From NCBI GenBank assembly GCA_016787065.1, contig JAEUVD010000025.1, forward strand, positions 1-64,000: a DNA stretch of 64,000 nt. Direction: 5' to 3'. The translations under genes and the position numbers were made by a program. Positions within the stretch are counted from its first letter, which is position 1; every line of letters begins with the position of its first letter. Origin of the DNA: Chitinophagaceae bacterium. Lineage in GTDB: Bacteria > Bacteroidota > Bacteroidia > Chitinophagales > Chitinophagaceae. Shown piece after piece: positions 1 to 9,315 of the stretch. The notes beneath the pieces are model-generated. The model did not search any database, was not told where the DNA came from, and saw nothing but the letters and a program-made list of their open reading frames with translations.

Positions 1-70
1 CTGATTTTCCATTATCAAATTCCTTTAGAATGGACGCTACTTGGGTAGCACTAAATTTACTCTTCTTCAT
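1..70 (-). CDS. IS3-family transposase OrfA, N-terminal fragment cut by window edge
   Basis: Read on the minus strand from the ATG at 70-68, the first 23 codons begin MKKSKFSATQVASILKEF, then D-N-G-K-S. This is the typical start of the helix-turn-helix OrfA of IS3-group transposases (pattern MKKSxFSxxQIxxILKExDxGxS). OrfA binds the IS ends, and the OrfAB fusion made by frameshifting catalyses transposition. Only the N-terminus is visible, so intactness and the presence of OrfB cannot be judged. Its closeness to the toxin locus suggests the left border is a site of mobile-element activity. Confidence 0.8.
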   Translation of the reverse strand, partial: MKKSKFSATQVASILKEFDNGKS

Positions 71-140
71 GTTTATTTACATTTTAAAATTAACAAATTC
101 TGTCTACTTTTAAAACGTACTATTTTTGGGGGAGCTTACA
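1..140 (-). mobile_element. Probable end of an IS3-family insertion sequence
   Basis: The OrfA fragment starts at 70. The about 70 bp ahead of it (71-140) read on the minus strand as a non-coding IS leader. A plausible terminal repeat lies at about 104-140 and ends in CA on the plus strand (GGGGGAGCTTACA), so the element would begin TGTAAGCTCCCCC. The other end is outside the window, so the repeat pair and any target duplication cannot be confirmed. The end point is inferred. Confidence 0.5.
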
Positions 141-233
141 ATAGTTTCACACGTTTCTTGGCAAATGCCATATTCCTATAGGTAACATTCTTCTAAATAA
201 GTTATATTGTGAAAATAAAATAATATTTAAATT

Positions 234-929
234 ATGAAACTAGTAATTATTTCTTCTGCTTTACTACTACTTACTTTTTTTAGCAATGCTCAAACAAAGA
301 CAACCAAACAACAGCCTTTCGGCTCTTGGAGTGCTGACCTTGGGTATTTAATTTCTACAAATAGTACGAATACAAAAAATACGAAACCTATTTTTGGAGG
401 CAATGGCATAAACGCAGGAGTAAATTACCGTTGGGGTAAAACATTGGGGATTAAAACCACTTTAGGTTTTAATGGCGGTAAGACCAATGAAAAAGAAATT
501 TTATCTTTTGCAAAAACCTTTGAAACAAATGGGTTGACGGCTGTTAGTAGTTATAGTAAAAGTTGGAATCAACTGAATCTATTAGTTGGACCAAGCTATA
601 TAATAGGGAAACAAGGTAGACTTATTTTTAGTGGACAATTTGGTATTGGATACAATTTAAACTCTAGTGATTTAAAAGTTGATTTATTCGACGCGAATAC
701 TTTTGTTAAAAATGCCTTTTCTACTAAAAGTAAAAATCTAATTCCTTTATGGAAAATTGAAGGCAGTTATGGATTATTTAAAATAAATAATAGATTTAGA
801 TGTGATGTGAATGCAGGTGTTGGAACTAATGGAGGTACGGTTGGAATAGCATTTAGCGATATTATACGATGTTGCCTAGAATGTTGTAGACTATGTATGT
901 GTCCACCACCACCTAAAGGTAACAAATAG
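234..929 (+). CDS. Exported Cys-tailed protein S1, first of three paralogues in the Tc locus
   Basis: 231 aa with a Sec signal peptide (MKLVIISSALLLLTFFSNA, then Q). The body alternates hydrophobic and polar residues and is rich in Gly, Asn and aromatics, as in a small outer-membrane beta-barrel or porin-like protein. The last about 25 residues are cysteine-rich (IIRCCLECCRLCMCPPPP). It aligns by eye along its whole length with the proteins at 8571-9278 and 19281-19946. Shared points are PIFGGNGINAG versus PLFAGNAISVG, SWNQLNLLVGPS versus SWSQLSLLTGPS, and the final GTVGIAFSD versus LSVGIVASD. It lies 36 bp before the TcB/TcC gene on the same strand, so co-transcription is likely. The family is not recognised; a role in toxin surface display, export or release is inference from position only. 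Confidence 0.8.
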   Translation: MKLVIISSALLLLTFFSNAQTKTTKQQPFGSWSADLGYLISTNSTNTKNTKPIFGGNGINAGVNYRWGKTLGIKTTLGFNGGKTNEKEILSFAKTFETNGLTAVSSYSKSWNQLNLLVGPSYIIGKQGRLIFSGQFGIGYNLNSSDLKVDLFDANTFVKNAFSTKSKNLIPLWKIEGSYGLFKINNRFRCDVNAGVGTNGGTVGIAFSDIIRCCLECCRLCMCPPPPKGNK

Positions 930-965
930 AATAAATATGTGATATACTTATAAATTAATTCACCT

Positions 966-3900
966 ATGCCAAAGCAAACCAATTCCGAAAGCAATGCTCA
1001 AAGTTTTTTAAAAACCGATGGTGGCAAAACCAAATCCAATGCTATTGAAGTGCCTTCCATTAATTTGCCAAAAGGTGGTGGTGCTATCAAAGGCATAGAT
1101 GAAAAATTTTCAGTAAATGCTGTTAATGGATCTGCCTCATTTTCTATTCCGATTCCTTTCTCACCGGCAAGGGGTGCATCCCCATCGCTGAGTCTCTCAT
1201 ATAGCTCAGGAAGTGGTAATGGTATTTTTGGTTTGGGTTGGAATATGAGTTTACCTTCTATTAAAAGAAAAACAGACAAAGGCTTACCGCAATATTTTGA
1301 TGGAATTGATTCGGATACTTTTCTTTTTTCTGAAGCAGAAGATTTAGTGCCTGAATTTAAAAAAGATGCAAATGGAAATTTCGTTTTAGTGAATGGTGAA
1401 TATGTAATCAAGGAGAAAGACACTACGGATGGATTGCATTCCATTCGATTTTATAAGCCTCGCATAGAAGGACTCTTTGCTCGAATAGAACGATGGACTG
1501 AAAAATCAACAAGCCTCATCAAATGGCGTGTAATTACAAAAGAAAATCAAACTACTTTGTTTGGATGGACCAACAACGCAGTAATTGCTGACCCAAAAGA
1601 TATTAAAAGAATATTTGAATGGCTACCTGAATTTAGTTTTGATGATAAGGGAAATTGTTGTCAGTATGTTTATAAAATGGAAGATGCTATTGGATTTGAC
1701 GATGATTTACTTCATAACAGAAACCGTTTTACGAATGGCAATATCACTTATACAAATTTGTATTTGAGTAAAGTTTTATACTGCAATAAAACACCCTATA
1801 AAAATTTTAGCGATCCTTTTCCACCGGAATCAGATTATTTGTTTTCCACAGAATTTGATTATGGCACTTTAAACAATACTAATGCCATTGATGCAATGAA
1901 TGGTTGGGATTTCCGCACAGATGCTTTTTCCGATTATAAAGCAGGTTTTGAAATTAGAACAACAAGACTTTGCAAAAGAGTTTTACTTTTTCATCATTTT
2001 GCTGAGTATGATGGCTTGGTAAAATCTATCAATATTGAATACGATACAAATGCTCAGAATGGTTTTACTTTTTTAAAATCAATTACCAATTATGGATATA
2101 TAAAAAAAGGAAATGGTACCTATTCCTATAAGAGCCTTCCACCAATGGAATTTATCTATCAAAAACATGATTGGAATAAAGAAGTAAAAACAATTTCAAC
2201 AGAAGACCTTGTGCATGCTCCTTCTGGGCTCGACGAACAACAATATCAATTTACTGATTTATATAATGAAGGATTATCAGGCATCCTAACCGAGCAGGCC
2301 AATGGTTGGTATTATAAACATAACCTTGGCGATGGTAAATTTGAACAAGTAAAGTTAGTATCACCTAAACCTTCATTTGCAGGGCTTGGCAACCAGCTAC
2401 AATTAGTAGACTTAGATGCAGATGGCGGAAAACAATTAGCTAGTTTTAATAGCGAACCTTCTGGTTTTTTTGAATTGGATGATGATAATGAATGGTTGCG
2501 GTTTAAGCATTTTGAAAATATGCCCAATATCAACCTTCAGGATGCCAATGCGAGAATGATAGATTTGAATGGTGATGGCAAGGCCGACTTACTCATAACA
2601 GAGCATGATGTGTTTACATGGTATGAATCGAATGGCAGAAAAGGTTATATGCAGTGGCACAAGAGCATCAAAGGTTTTGATGAAGAAGCCGGACCGCATC
2701 TTGTTTTTTCAGATAGTTTGCAAACTATTTTTTTAGCCGATATGAGCGGTGATGGGCTTACCGATATTGTCCGAATTAGAAGTGGAGAAATTTGTTATTG
2801 GCCTAATTTAGGTTATGGAAAATTTGGTGCAAAAGTGGCCATGGATAATGCACCTGTTTTTGATTCGCCTGATGCATTTAATCCAACGTACTTACGCTTA
2901 GCAGACATTGATGGTTCAGGTACACCCGATATTATTTATTTGGGCAAAAATAAATTTACCTGTTGGATGAATTTAAGTGGCAATAGTTACAGTACTATTC
3001 CATTTGAAATAGAAACTTTCCCTGATGTACATAATCAAGCAAAAATTAATATTACTGACTTATTAGGCAATGGTGTTGCATGTATTGTTTGGAATAGCAA
3101 TTTGGCTAAAGATGCTCACGCTCCCTTACGCTATATTGATTTAATGAATAGCAAGAAGCCCCATATTATGGTGGCTTACAAAAATAATATGGGTAAAGAG
3201 GTGACGATGGAATACACCGCTTCGACAAAATTTTACATTGAAGACAAATTAGCTGGCAAGCCTTGGGTTACCAAGTTGCACTTTCCCGTGCATTGCATTT
3301 CTAAAACAATTACCGAAGATAAAATTGCTGGACATCGTTTTGCAACTTCTTACAAATATCATCATGGCTATTACGATCATCCGGAAAGAGAGTTTCGTGG
3401 CTTTGGTATGGTCGAACAATTTGATTCCGAACAAACTGAAAATTGGAAAAATGAAAGGGGAATTATTGTTGATGATGCGTTAAATCAAAAAACTGTGTTC
3501 ACTAAATCATGGGTGCATACAGGTGCATTTTTACGAAATGAAAAAATATTAACTCAGTTTGAACATGAGTATTGGTACAATGAAATGGTCAAGAAGGGAT
3601 ATACAGTTACTACCAATGAACATGCCTTGCCCGAAGCAAGAATTGTTGATGCCAAGGGAAATGCGATTACCAATTTAAGTATTGATGAACGTCGTGAAGC
3701 ATTAAGAGCTTGTAAGAGCATGGCTTTGCGTTCAGAAATATTTGCATTAGATGCTACAACAGAAGATGAAATAGAAAAACAACTCACACCATACACAGTT
3801 GCCACACATAATTGTGTAATTGAAATGCTGCAACCCAAAGGCAAAAACAAACATGCCGTTTTTGTTGTAAAAGAAAGTGAAGCTATTACCTATAGTTATG

Positions 3901-6900
3901 AGCGTAATACCCTTGACCCACGAATAGCTCATAATCTCAATATCAAACTTGATGAATATGGTAATGTGTTAGAATCGGTTGCTGTTGTATACCCAAGAAA
4001 AATTATCAATACCGACTTGCCTTCTGCAACTCAAGTGGCTCAAGCTGACACAAAAATCATTTATACAAAACATCAATTTACAAATGATGTAATTGCGGAT
4101 AACATTTACAGGTTAAGACTTCCTTCCGAAGTGCAGACTTTTGAATTGAAGAAGATAGCACATGCTTTACCTGAATATTATTCAGTTGCAGATTTCATTG
4201 ACATCCTTGCTGATTCCAATACCTATACATTAAACTACAGTGATTGGAGCTCTACAATAGCAACGCCCAACAAGAGATTGATAGAACATGTATGCACTTT
4301 GTATTACAAAAACGATTTGACTGGCCCTTTACTTTTAGGACAATTAGAATCCTTAGCATTGCCATACGAAAGTTATCAACTGGCTTATACACCTGATTTG
4401 CTGCATGATATTTTTAGTGCAAAAAAGACCGATGCAGAATTAGCAACAATAATGCCAGAAGGAAAATTTACACATAACGAAGGTGACAATAATTGGTGGG
4501 TACGATCCGGTACAACTCAATTTGGTACAGCCACTGTTGCACAAAACCGTTTTTATTTACCCATTTCCTATACCGATCCTTATGGCAGTATTACCAAAGT
4601 AAGGTATGATAGTAGTTATCATCTTTTTATTAAAGAAACAGAAGATGCCAAAGGCAATATAACATCCGTTGATGTATTCAACTTTCGAAGTCTTGCTCCG
4701 CAGCAGATGAAAGATATGAATGACAATCTATCGGAAGTGTTGTTGGATGAATTGGGTTTAGTAAAAGCTATGGCGGTAAAAGGCAAAGGAACTGAAGCGG
4801 ATGATTTAATTGGCTTGAATGATTTTACAGATACAACAGAAGATGCTTTAGTTAATAGTTATTTTACTGCCTCAGATTCTGATTCATTAATTATAGCAGG
4901 TAAAAATCTTTTGCAACATGCTACGGCCCGTTTTGTTTGTGATTTTGATGCCTTTAGAAATTACGGTAAACCAATAGTTGTATCGTCTATATTGAGAGAA
5001 GAACATTTTGTAAAGAACAATAATTCACCTGTCCAAATAAGTTTTGAATATACAAGTGGTTTGGGAAAAGTAGTGATGAAAAAAGTACAGGCAGAACCAG
5101 GGCATGCAAAAAAAGTAATGATTGCAAATGATGCTTCGGTTACGATAAATACTGTTGATACCGCACCGCATTTACGTTGGATTGGAAATGGCAGAACCAT
5201 CTTAAACAATAAAGGCAATCCAGTAAAACAATACGAACCTTATTTCTCTACAACATGGCATTATGAAGACCAGAAAGAATTGGTTGAAGTAGGCGTAACA
5301 CCCATCATGTATTACGATGCTATGAACAGATTGATAAAAACCGAAATGCCTGATGGAACATTTAGCAAAGTGGAATTTGATGCATGGCAGCAAAAAACTT
5401 ACGATGCGAATGATACAGTCTTGGAAGGTGATTGGTATTTGCAAAGAAAAAACTTGCCAACGACTGATCCTGAAAAAATAGCGGCCGACAAAGCAGCAGC
5501 ACATGCCAATACACCGGCCGAATTGCATTTAGATACATTGGGTAGACCCATATTGCAAATAGAAAACAATAGCAACAATACTGAAAGAGATAATCAACTC
5601 TACACAACAAAAATTGAATTAGATATAGAAGGCAATCTACGAAAAGTAACTGATGCTAGAGAAAATGTAGTGATGGAATACAAATATGATATGCTAGGCA
5701 ATTTAGTATATCAAAAAAGTATGGATGCCGGGCAACGATGGTTATTGCATAATATATTGGGTAACCCTTTATACACTTGGGATGAACGGGACCACGAATT
5801 TCATTACAAATATGATGAATTGCACCGACCAACAGAAAGTATCGTGATGGGTGGTGATGGTGATTCTTCACTGAATAATATTTTTGATAGAATATTTTAT
5901 GGCGAAGGAATAAGCCATAGTGGCAAAACAGATAAGGAACTTAATTTGAGAGGAAAAGTCTTTAAGCATTTTGATACTGGAGGTGTTCTAGAAACACCCG
6001 AATACGATTTTAAAGGACAACCTATTGCCACTAACCGAAAGCTATTCAAAAAGTATAACGAAGTTGCGAATTGGATAGATGCAAATTTGATTAATGATAT
6101 AGAAGCAGATGATTTTAAATTTATAACTGAAACAGATGCACTAGGTAGAATAAGTTTGCAAACTGCCCCCGATGGCAGCGTAGTAACTCCTTTTTACAAT
6201 GAAGCGGGAGTATTGGAAAAAGAAAAAGTAAAACACCCCGATGACGTTGAAACCTTTTACATAAAAAATATTGACTACAATGAAAAAGGACAACGCAGTA
6301 AAATTATGTATGGTAATGATGTAACGACAAAATTTTATTACGACGAAAAAACCTTTAGGCTAAAACAATTACAAACCCAAAAACTAGGTGGCGAATTGCT
6401 GCAAGATTTATATTATACCTATGATGCTGTTGGAAATATTACCCGAATATTTGATGATGCCAATGATACTTCATTTTTTAATAACATGAAGGTTGAGCCT
6501 GTAAGCGAATATACCTATGATGCACTATACAGATTAGTAGAAGCCAAAGGAAGAGAGAATGGTAAGGCTTTAGATTTAGCAACAGATAATTGGAATGATA
6601 ATGCCAAAATGTTTTTGCATACACCTGTTGATGCAATGGCTGTGCAGGCATATACAGAACGCTATGAGTATGATGCCGTAGGTAATATTATCCGTATAAA
6701 CCATGTAGGTGCATGGAATAGAGTGAATACTTATGAAAGCAATAGCAACCGATTACAAAGCACAACGATTGGTGGACAAACTTTTAGCTACCCACACTAT
6801 ACCCAACATGGCTTTATTACCAAGTTGCCACACCTTACAGTTATGCTTTGGAATTTTAAAGAAGAACTCGTACGAACCTCTACACAATTAGTAAACAGCG

Positions 6901-8330
6901 GCACACCAGAAACCACTTACTACCAATACGACGGGCAAGGACAACGATTAAGAAAAATAACGGAAAACTTTGCTACCGAAGGAACAGACCCAACCAAAAA
7001 GGAAGAACGCATTTACATAGCAGGATATGAACTGTATAAAAAGCATAGTGGTACCAATGCAGGATTAGAAAGAACAAGTTTAAGTTTATTAGAAGAAGGA
7101 CACAGATTTGTAATGGTAGAAACCCGAAACCATGTAGATGATGGCACAGAAAAAAAATTAGTACGCTACCAACTCCATAACCACCTCGGCTCTGCGGCAT
7201 TAGAATTAAATGAAACTGCCGACATTATTAGCTACGAAGAATACCATCCTTTTGGCACAACAGTTTACCAAGCCAACAATGCCAATATAAAAGCCACCGC
7301 CAAACGCTACCGCTACACCGGTATGGAACGAGATGAAGAAACCGGACTGGAATACCATAGTGCAAGGTATTACCTACCCTGGCTAGGCAGGTGGTGCAGT
7401 GCCGACCCAATTGGTATTGGGGATGGGGTGAATGTGTATGGGTATTGTAGGGGAAATCCAATAAATCACAATGACAAAGATGGTAATCAAACAAGCTCTA
7501 AACTGGAAACTGTTATTGATGTTGGAACTGATTTTGTACCCTTTGTTGGTAGTGGTAAAGATTTATATAAAGGTATAAGGGATGGGGATGGCTGGGGAAT
7601 AGCTATAGGGGTTGGAGGCTTGCTATTAGATGTTGTGACCATGGGCGGTGCAAGCATTGTAAAAGGAGCTGTAAAAACAGCCGTAAAGCAAACTGTTAAG
7701 CAAGTAGCTAAGCAAGAAGTAAAGCAGATTATCAAGCAAGAGATAAAACAAGTAGCAAAACAAGAAGCAAAACAGATTGTTAAACAAGAGTCCAAACAAA
7801 TTGTAAAACAAGAAGCAAAAACTATAATAAAGCAAGGTGAAAAAGTAGCATCAGTATCAGACGGAGCTAAAAAGTCTTTAAAATTTGCTCGTCATACTCA
7901 AGAAGCTACTAATCAAGCCCAGAAAGAATTCCTTAACCCGACATTTTTTAGAGGGTACTTAAAAGGCAAAGAATTAGCATCTGGGGTTAAGTCTGAAAAA
8001 GGAGCAATCTTTGGGTATGGAAAAGCAATTGAAAGACGAGTTGCTGAAATACTCGGTGAAAATGGGGTTGCTCAACACATTGGTGCGATTCGTTCCGCTG
8101 ATAATAAAAGTAGTCTTAGGATTTCATATAATAAACTTGAAGGTTTTCTTCTAAAAGGAAGACAAACTGAAGATTTTAAGGGAATTGGAGTTTTCAGTGA
8201 CTTTAAAGCAGATTTAACTGCTACAGGTTGGAAAAACTATTTTGGAAAACTTGAGAAATATGGTCAAAACACATTCGTGCCTCAATATACACGACCAGTT
8301 GACTTTCGTACACAATTATTTACAAAATAA
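966..8330 (+). CDS. Tc (ABC) toxin, fused TcB-TcC: SpvB/Rhs shell with C-terminal toxin domain
   Basis: 2454 aa. In order: a SpvB domain (about 20-330, with SFSIPIPFSPARGASPSLSL); FG-GAP repeats of the TcB beta-propeller (DLNGDGKADLL near 531, DIDGSGTPDII near 645); the TcdB middle region near 735-830; many YD/Rhs repeats forming the TcB-TcC cocoon (about 1400-2110); the Rhs-associated core (about 2113-2173, RYRYTGMERDEETGLEYHSA then DPIGIGDGVNVYGY); and a variable C-terminus. In known Tc toxins the cocoon holds the toxic C-terminus, freed by an aspartyl self-cleavage at the core, and TcA injects it. The core-end Asp residues are kept (SADPIG and NDKDGN), though the usual second DPxG reads DKDG. 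TcB and TcC are separate genes in many Photorhabdus loci but fused here. There is no signal peptide. The toxin tip is described separately. Confidence 0.95.
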   Translation: MPKQTNSESNAQSFLKTDGGKTKSNAIEVPSINLPKGGGAIKGIDEKFSVNAVNGSASFSIPIPFSPARGASPSLSLSYSSGSGNGIFGLGWNMSLPSIKRKTDKGLPQYFDGIDSDTFLFSEAEDLVPEFKKDANGNFVLVNGEYVIKEKDTTDGLHSIRFYKPRIEGLFARIERWTEKSTSLIKWRVITKENQTTLFGWTNNAVIADPKDIKRIFEWLPEFSFDDKGNCCQYVYKMEDAIGFDDDLLHNRNRFTNGNITYTNLYLSKVLYCNKTPYKNFSDPFPPESDYLFSTEFDYGTLNNTNAIDAMNGWDFRTDAFSDYKAGFEIRTTRLCKRVLLFHHFAEYDGLVKSINIEYDTNAQNGFTFLKSITNYGYIKKGNGTYSYKSLPPMEFIYQKHDWNKEVKTISTEDLVHAPSGLDEQQYQFTDLYNEGLSGILTEQANGWYYKHNLGDGKFEQVKLVSPKPSFAGLGNQLQLVDLDADGGKQLASFNSEPSGFFELDDDNEWLRFKHFENMPNINLQDANARMIDLNGDGKADLLITEHDVFTWYESNGRKGYMQWHKSIKGFDEEAGPHLVFSDSLQTIFLADMSGDGLTDIVRIRSGEICYWPNLGYGKFGAKVAMDNAPVFDSPDAFNPTYLRLADIDGSGTPDIIYLGKNKFTCWMNLSGNSYSTIPFEIETFPDVHNQAKINITDLLGNGVACIVWNSNLAKDAHAPLRYIDLMNSKKPHIMVAYKNNMGKEVTMEYTASTKFYIEDKLAGKPWVTKLHFPVHCISKTITEDKIAGHRFATSYKYHHGYYDHPEREFRGFGMVEQFDSEQTENWKNERGIIVDDALNQKTVFTKSWVHTGAFLRNEKILTQFEHEYWYNEMVKKGYTVTTNEHALPEARIVDAKGNAITNLSIDERREALRACKSMALRSEIFALDATTEDEIEKQLTPYTVATHNCVIEMLQPKGKNKHAVFVVKESEAITYSYERNTLDPRIAHNLNIKLDEYGNVLESVAVVYPRKIINTDLPSATQVAQADTKIIYTKHQFTNDVIADNIYRLRLPSEVQTFELKKIAHALPEYYSVADFIDILADSNTYTLNYSDWSSTIATPNKRLIEHVCTLYYKNDLTGPLLLGQLESLALPYESYQLAYTPDLLHDIFSAKKTDAELATIMPEGKFTHNEGDNNWWVRSGTTQFGTATVAQNRFYLPISYTDPYGSITKVRYDSSYHLFIKETEDAKGNITSVDVFNFRSLAPQQMKDMNDNLSEVLLDELGLVKAMAVKGKGTEADDLIGLNDFTDTTEDALVNSYFTASDSDSLIIAGKNLLQHATARFVCDFDAFRNYGKPIVVSSILREEHFVKNNNSPVQISFEYTSGLGKVVMKKVQAEPGHAKKVMIANDASVTINTVDTAPHLRWIGNGRTILNNKGNPVKQYEPYFSTTWHYEDQKELVEVGVTPIMYYDAMNRLIKTEMPDGTFSKVEFDAWQQKTYDANDTVLEGDWYLQRKNLPTTDPEKIAADKAAAHANTPAELHLDTLGRPILQIENNSNNTERDNQLYTTKIELDIEGNLRKVTDARENVVMEYKYDMLGNLVYQKSMDAGQRWLLHNILGNPLYTWDERDHEFHYKYDELHRPTESIVMGGDGDSSLNNIFDRIFYGEGISHSGKTDKELNLRGKVFKHFDTGGVLETPEYDFKGQPIATNRKLFKKYNEVANWIDANLINDIEADDFKFITETDALGRISLQTAPDGSVVTPFYNEAGVLEKEKVKHPDDVETFYIKNIDYNEKGQRSKIMYGNDVTTKFYYDEKTFRLKQLQTQKLGGELLQDLYYTYDAVGNITRIFDDANDTSFFNNMKVEPVSEYTYDALYRLVEAKGRENGKALDLATDNWNDNAKMFLHTPVDAMAVQAYTERYEYDAVGNIIRINHVGAWNRVNTYESNSNRLQSTTIGGQTFSYPHYTQHGFITKLPHLTVMLWNFKEELVRTSTQLVNSGTPETTYYQYDGQGQRLRKITENFATEGTDPTKKEERIYIAGYELYKKHSGTNAGLERTSLSLLEEGHRFVMVETRNHVDDGTEKKLVRYQLHNHLGSAALELNETADIISYEEYHPFGTTVYQANNANIKATAKRYRYTGMERDEETGLEYHSARYYLPWLGRWCSADPIGIGDGVNVYGYCRGNPINHNDKDGNQTSSKLETVIDVGTDFVPFVGSGKDLYKGIRDGDGWGIAIGVGGLLLDVVTMGGASIVKGAVKTAVKQTVKQVAKQEVKQIIKQEIKQVAKQEAKQIVKQESKQIVKQEAKTIIKQGEKVASVSDGAKKSLKFARHTQEATNQAQKEFLNPTFFRGYLKGKELASGVKSEKGAIFGYGKAIERRVAEILGENGVAQHIGAIRSADNKSSLRISYNKLEGFLLKGRQTEDFKGIGVFSDFKADLTATGWKNYFGKLEKYGQNTFVPQYTRPVDFRTQLFTK
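7455..8330 (+). other. Variable C-terminal toxin region of the TcB-TcC protein
   Basis: Everything after the Rhs core (residues about 2164-2454) should be the cargo. It opens with a hydrophobic pre-toxin segment common in Rhs and polymorphic toxins (DFVPFVGSGKDLYKGIRDG, then a Gly-rich stretch and VVTMGGASIVKGAVK). About 50 residues of KQxx tetrad repeats follow (nt about 7688-7835). The last about 145 residues form a compact charged domain containing YGKAIERRVAEILGENG and FSDFKADLTATGWKNYFGK. I cannot assign its activity. The E...D...K spacing would fit a restriction-nuclease-like fold, but this is speculation. No immunity-type gene follows, as is usual for Tc toxins aimed at eukaryotic cells. 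Confidence 0.65.
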
Positions 8331-8386
8331 CTATTCAATAAACAACTCACCTTGCAAACTCAATCCCAAAAAACAAAACCCCCGCC

Positions 8387-8409
8387 TCGGTTCGTGTCTC
8401 ACGAACCGA
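8387..8409. terminator. Perfect hairpin downstream of the TcB-TcC gene
   Basis: TCGGTTCGTG (8387-8396), a 3-nt loop and CACGAACCGA (8400-8409) form a perfect 10-bp stem, 57 bp after the toxin stop codon. No T-run follows on the plus strand. On the minus strand the stem is followed by a G-run and then a T-rich stretch. It could be a terminator, an attenuator or an mRNA 3'-end stabiliser within the locus. Confidence 0.45.
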
Positions 8410-8570
8410 AACTATGAAATCGTAATGAAACTGACAAATTGAATAAATTAATAAAATATAATACCAAATAACATGAAAAAAACATACCCCCAGCTGGCGC
8501 AATTTTGCAACTTGTGCCAAATAACAACTGAATCAAAATAGAATAAAAAAAATATAAACAATTAATTAAA

Positions 8571-9278
8571 ATGAAACAAACCATCACAATCCTTGCAATT
8601 CTAATTGCCACATTACAAAGTCAAGCACAACGTTCCATTAAATTTGGTGTAAGTGCCTACTATGTACCTATTGGTATGCAAAAGGAAGGTACAAGTCCAT
8701 TTTTGTTTTTAAACTCAGCACAATCGGCAGGCTTGGAGCTTTCATTTGCTCCTATTAAAAAAAGTAGCACAAGAATAAAACTAGCGGCCGATTATATTAT
8801 GGGTAGTAATAATAAAGAAAGCATTACCACTTATGCTAAAGAAAATAAAATAGAATACACCAATTACAAATTTTCTACAACAAAGCCAAGTGGATTTAGC
8901 ATCATGTCTAGTCCGCAGTTTATGCTATTTCCAAAATCGAAAAACAAAAAACTGCCCTTGATGTGGTTGGACTTAAAAGTAGGTGCATTATTTAGTAATA
9001 ATCAATCAATTCAATTTTTAAATATTAAGGATGAAAAACTTGCGGAAGTAAAATCAAATGCAGTCAATTTTGTGTATAACCCTACTTTAGTTTTTAATGT
9101 AATTAAAACAAAAAAGCTGTTTTTCAATCTTAAAGTAGGTTATAGTAATTGGGGAGGTGTTGGAATTGGTGTTGGGATAGCGGAATCGGATTGTAGAGCT
9201 ATCCATTGTAATCGCTGTCCTGCTCCTGGATGTTGCAACCCATGTGGATCATCAAGTTTTAATGATTCAGAAAATTAA
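8571..9278 (+). CDS. Exported Cys-tailed protein S2, second paralogue in the Tc locus
   Basis: 235 aa with signal peptide MKQTITILAILIATLQSQA. The body is strand-rich and barrel-like, and the tail is cysteine-rich (SDCRAIHCNRCPAPGCCNPC). It is the most diverged of the three paralogues but keeps the layout: N-terminal strand (FGVSAYYVPIG), central ITTYAKENK matching LNNYAKSVS of the third copy, and a final VGIGVGIAESD just before the Cys tail. It lies between the two toxin genes, 37 bp before TcA, so it is probably translated from the TcA transcript. No family is recognised. The placement of one copy beside each toxin gene argues for a function tied to the toxin rather than a chance neighbour. 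Confidence 0.8.
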   Translation: MKQTITILAILIATLQSQAQRSIKFGVSAYYVPIGMQKEGTSPFLFLNSAQSAGLELSFAPIKKSSTRIKLAADYIMGSNNKESITTYAKENKIEYTNYKFSTTKPSGFSIMSSPQFMLFPKSKNKKLPLMWLDLKVGALFSNNQSIQFLNIKDEKLAEVKSNAVNFVYNPTLVFNVIKTKKLFFNLKVGYSNWGGVGIGVGIAESDCRAIHCNRCPAPGCCNPCGSSSFNDSEN

Positions 9279-9315
9279 ATTATACCAAATAACTTCATAT
9301 AAAAAATAAAATATC

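Noticed and set aside
998..1444. Minus-strand frames running opposite the TcB/TcC and TcA genes
   Set aside because: They overlap conserved domains fully, have no family motifs and follow from the codon use of the plus-strand genes.
8473..8541. Short frame of 22 codons (starting MKKTYPQLAQ) in the S2 leader
   Set aside because: Could be a leader peptide but has no supporting ribosome site or conserved feature; likely chance.
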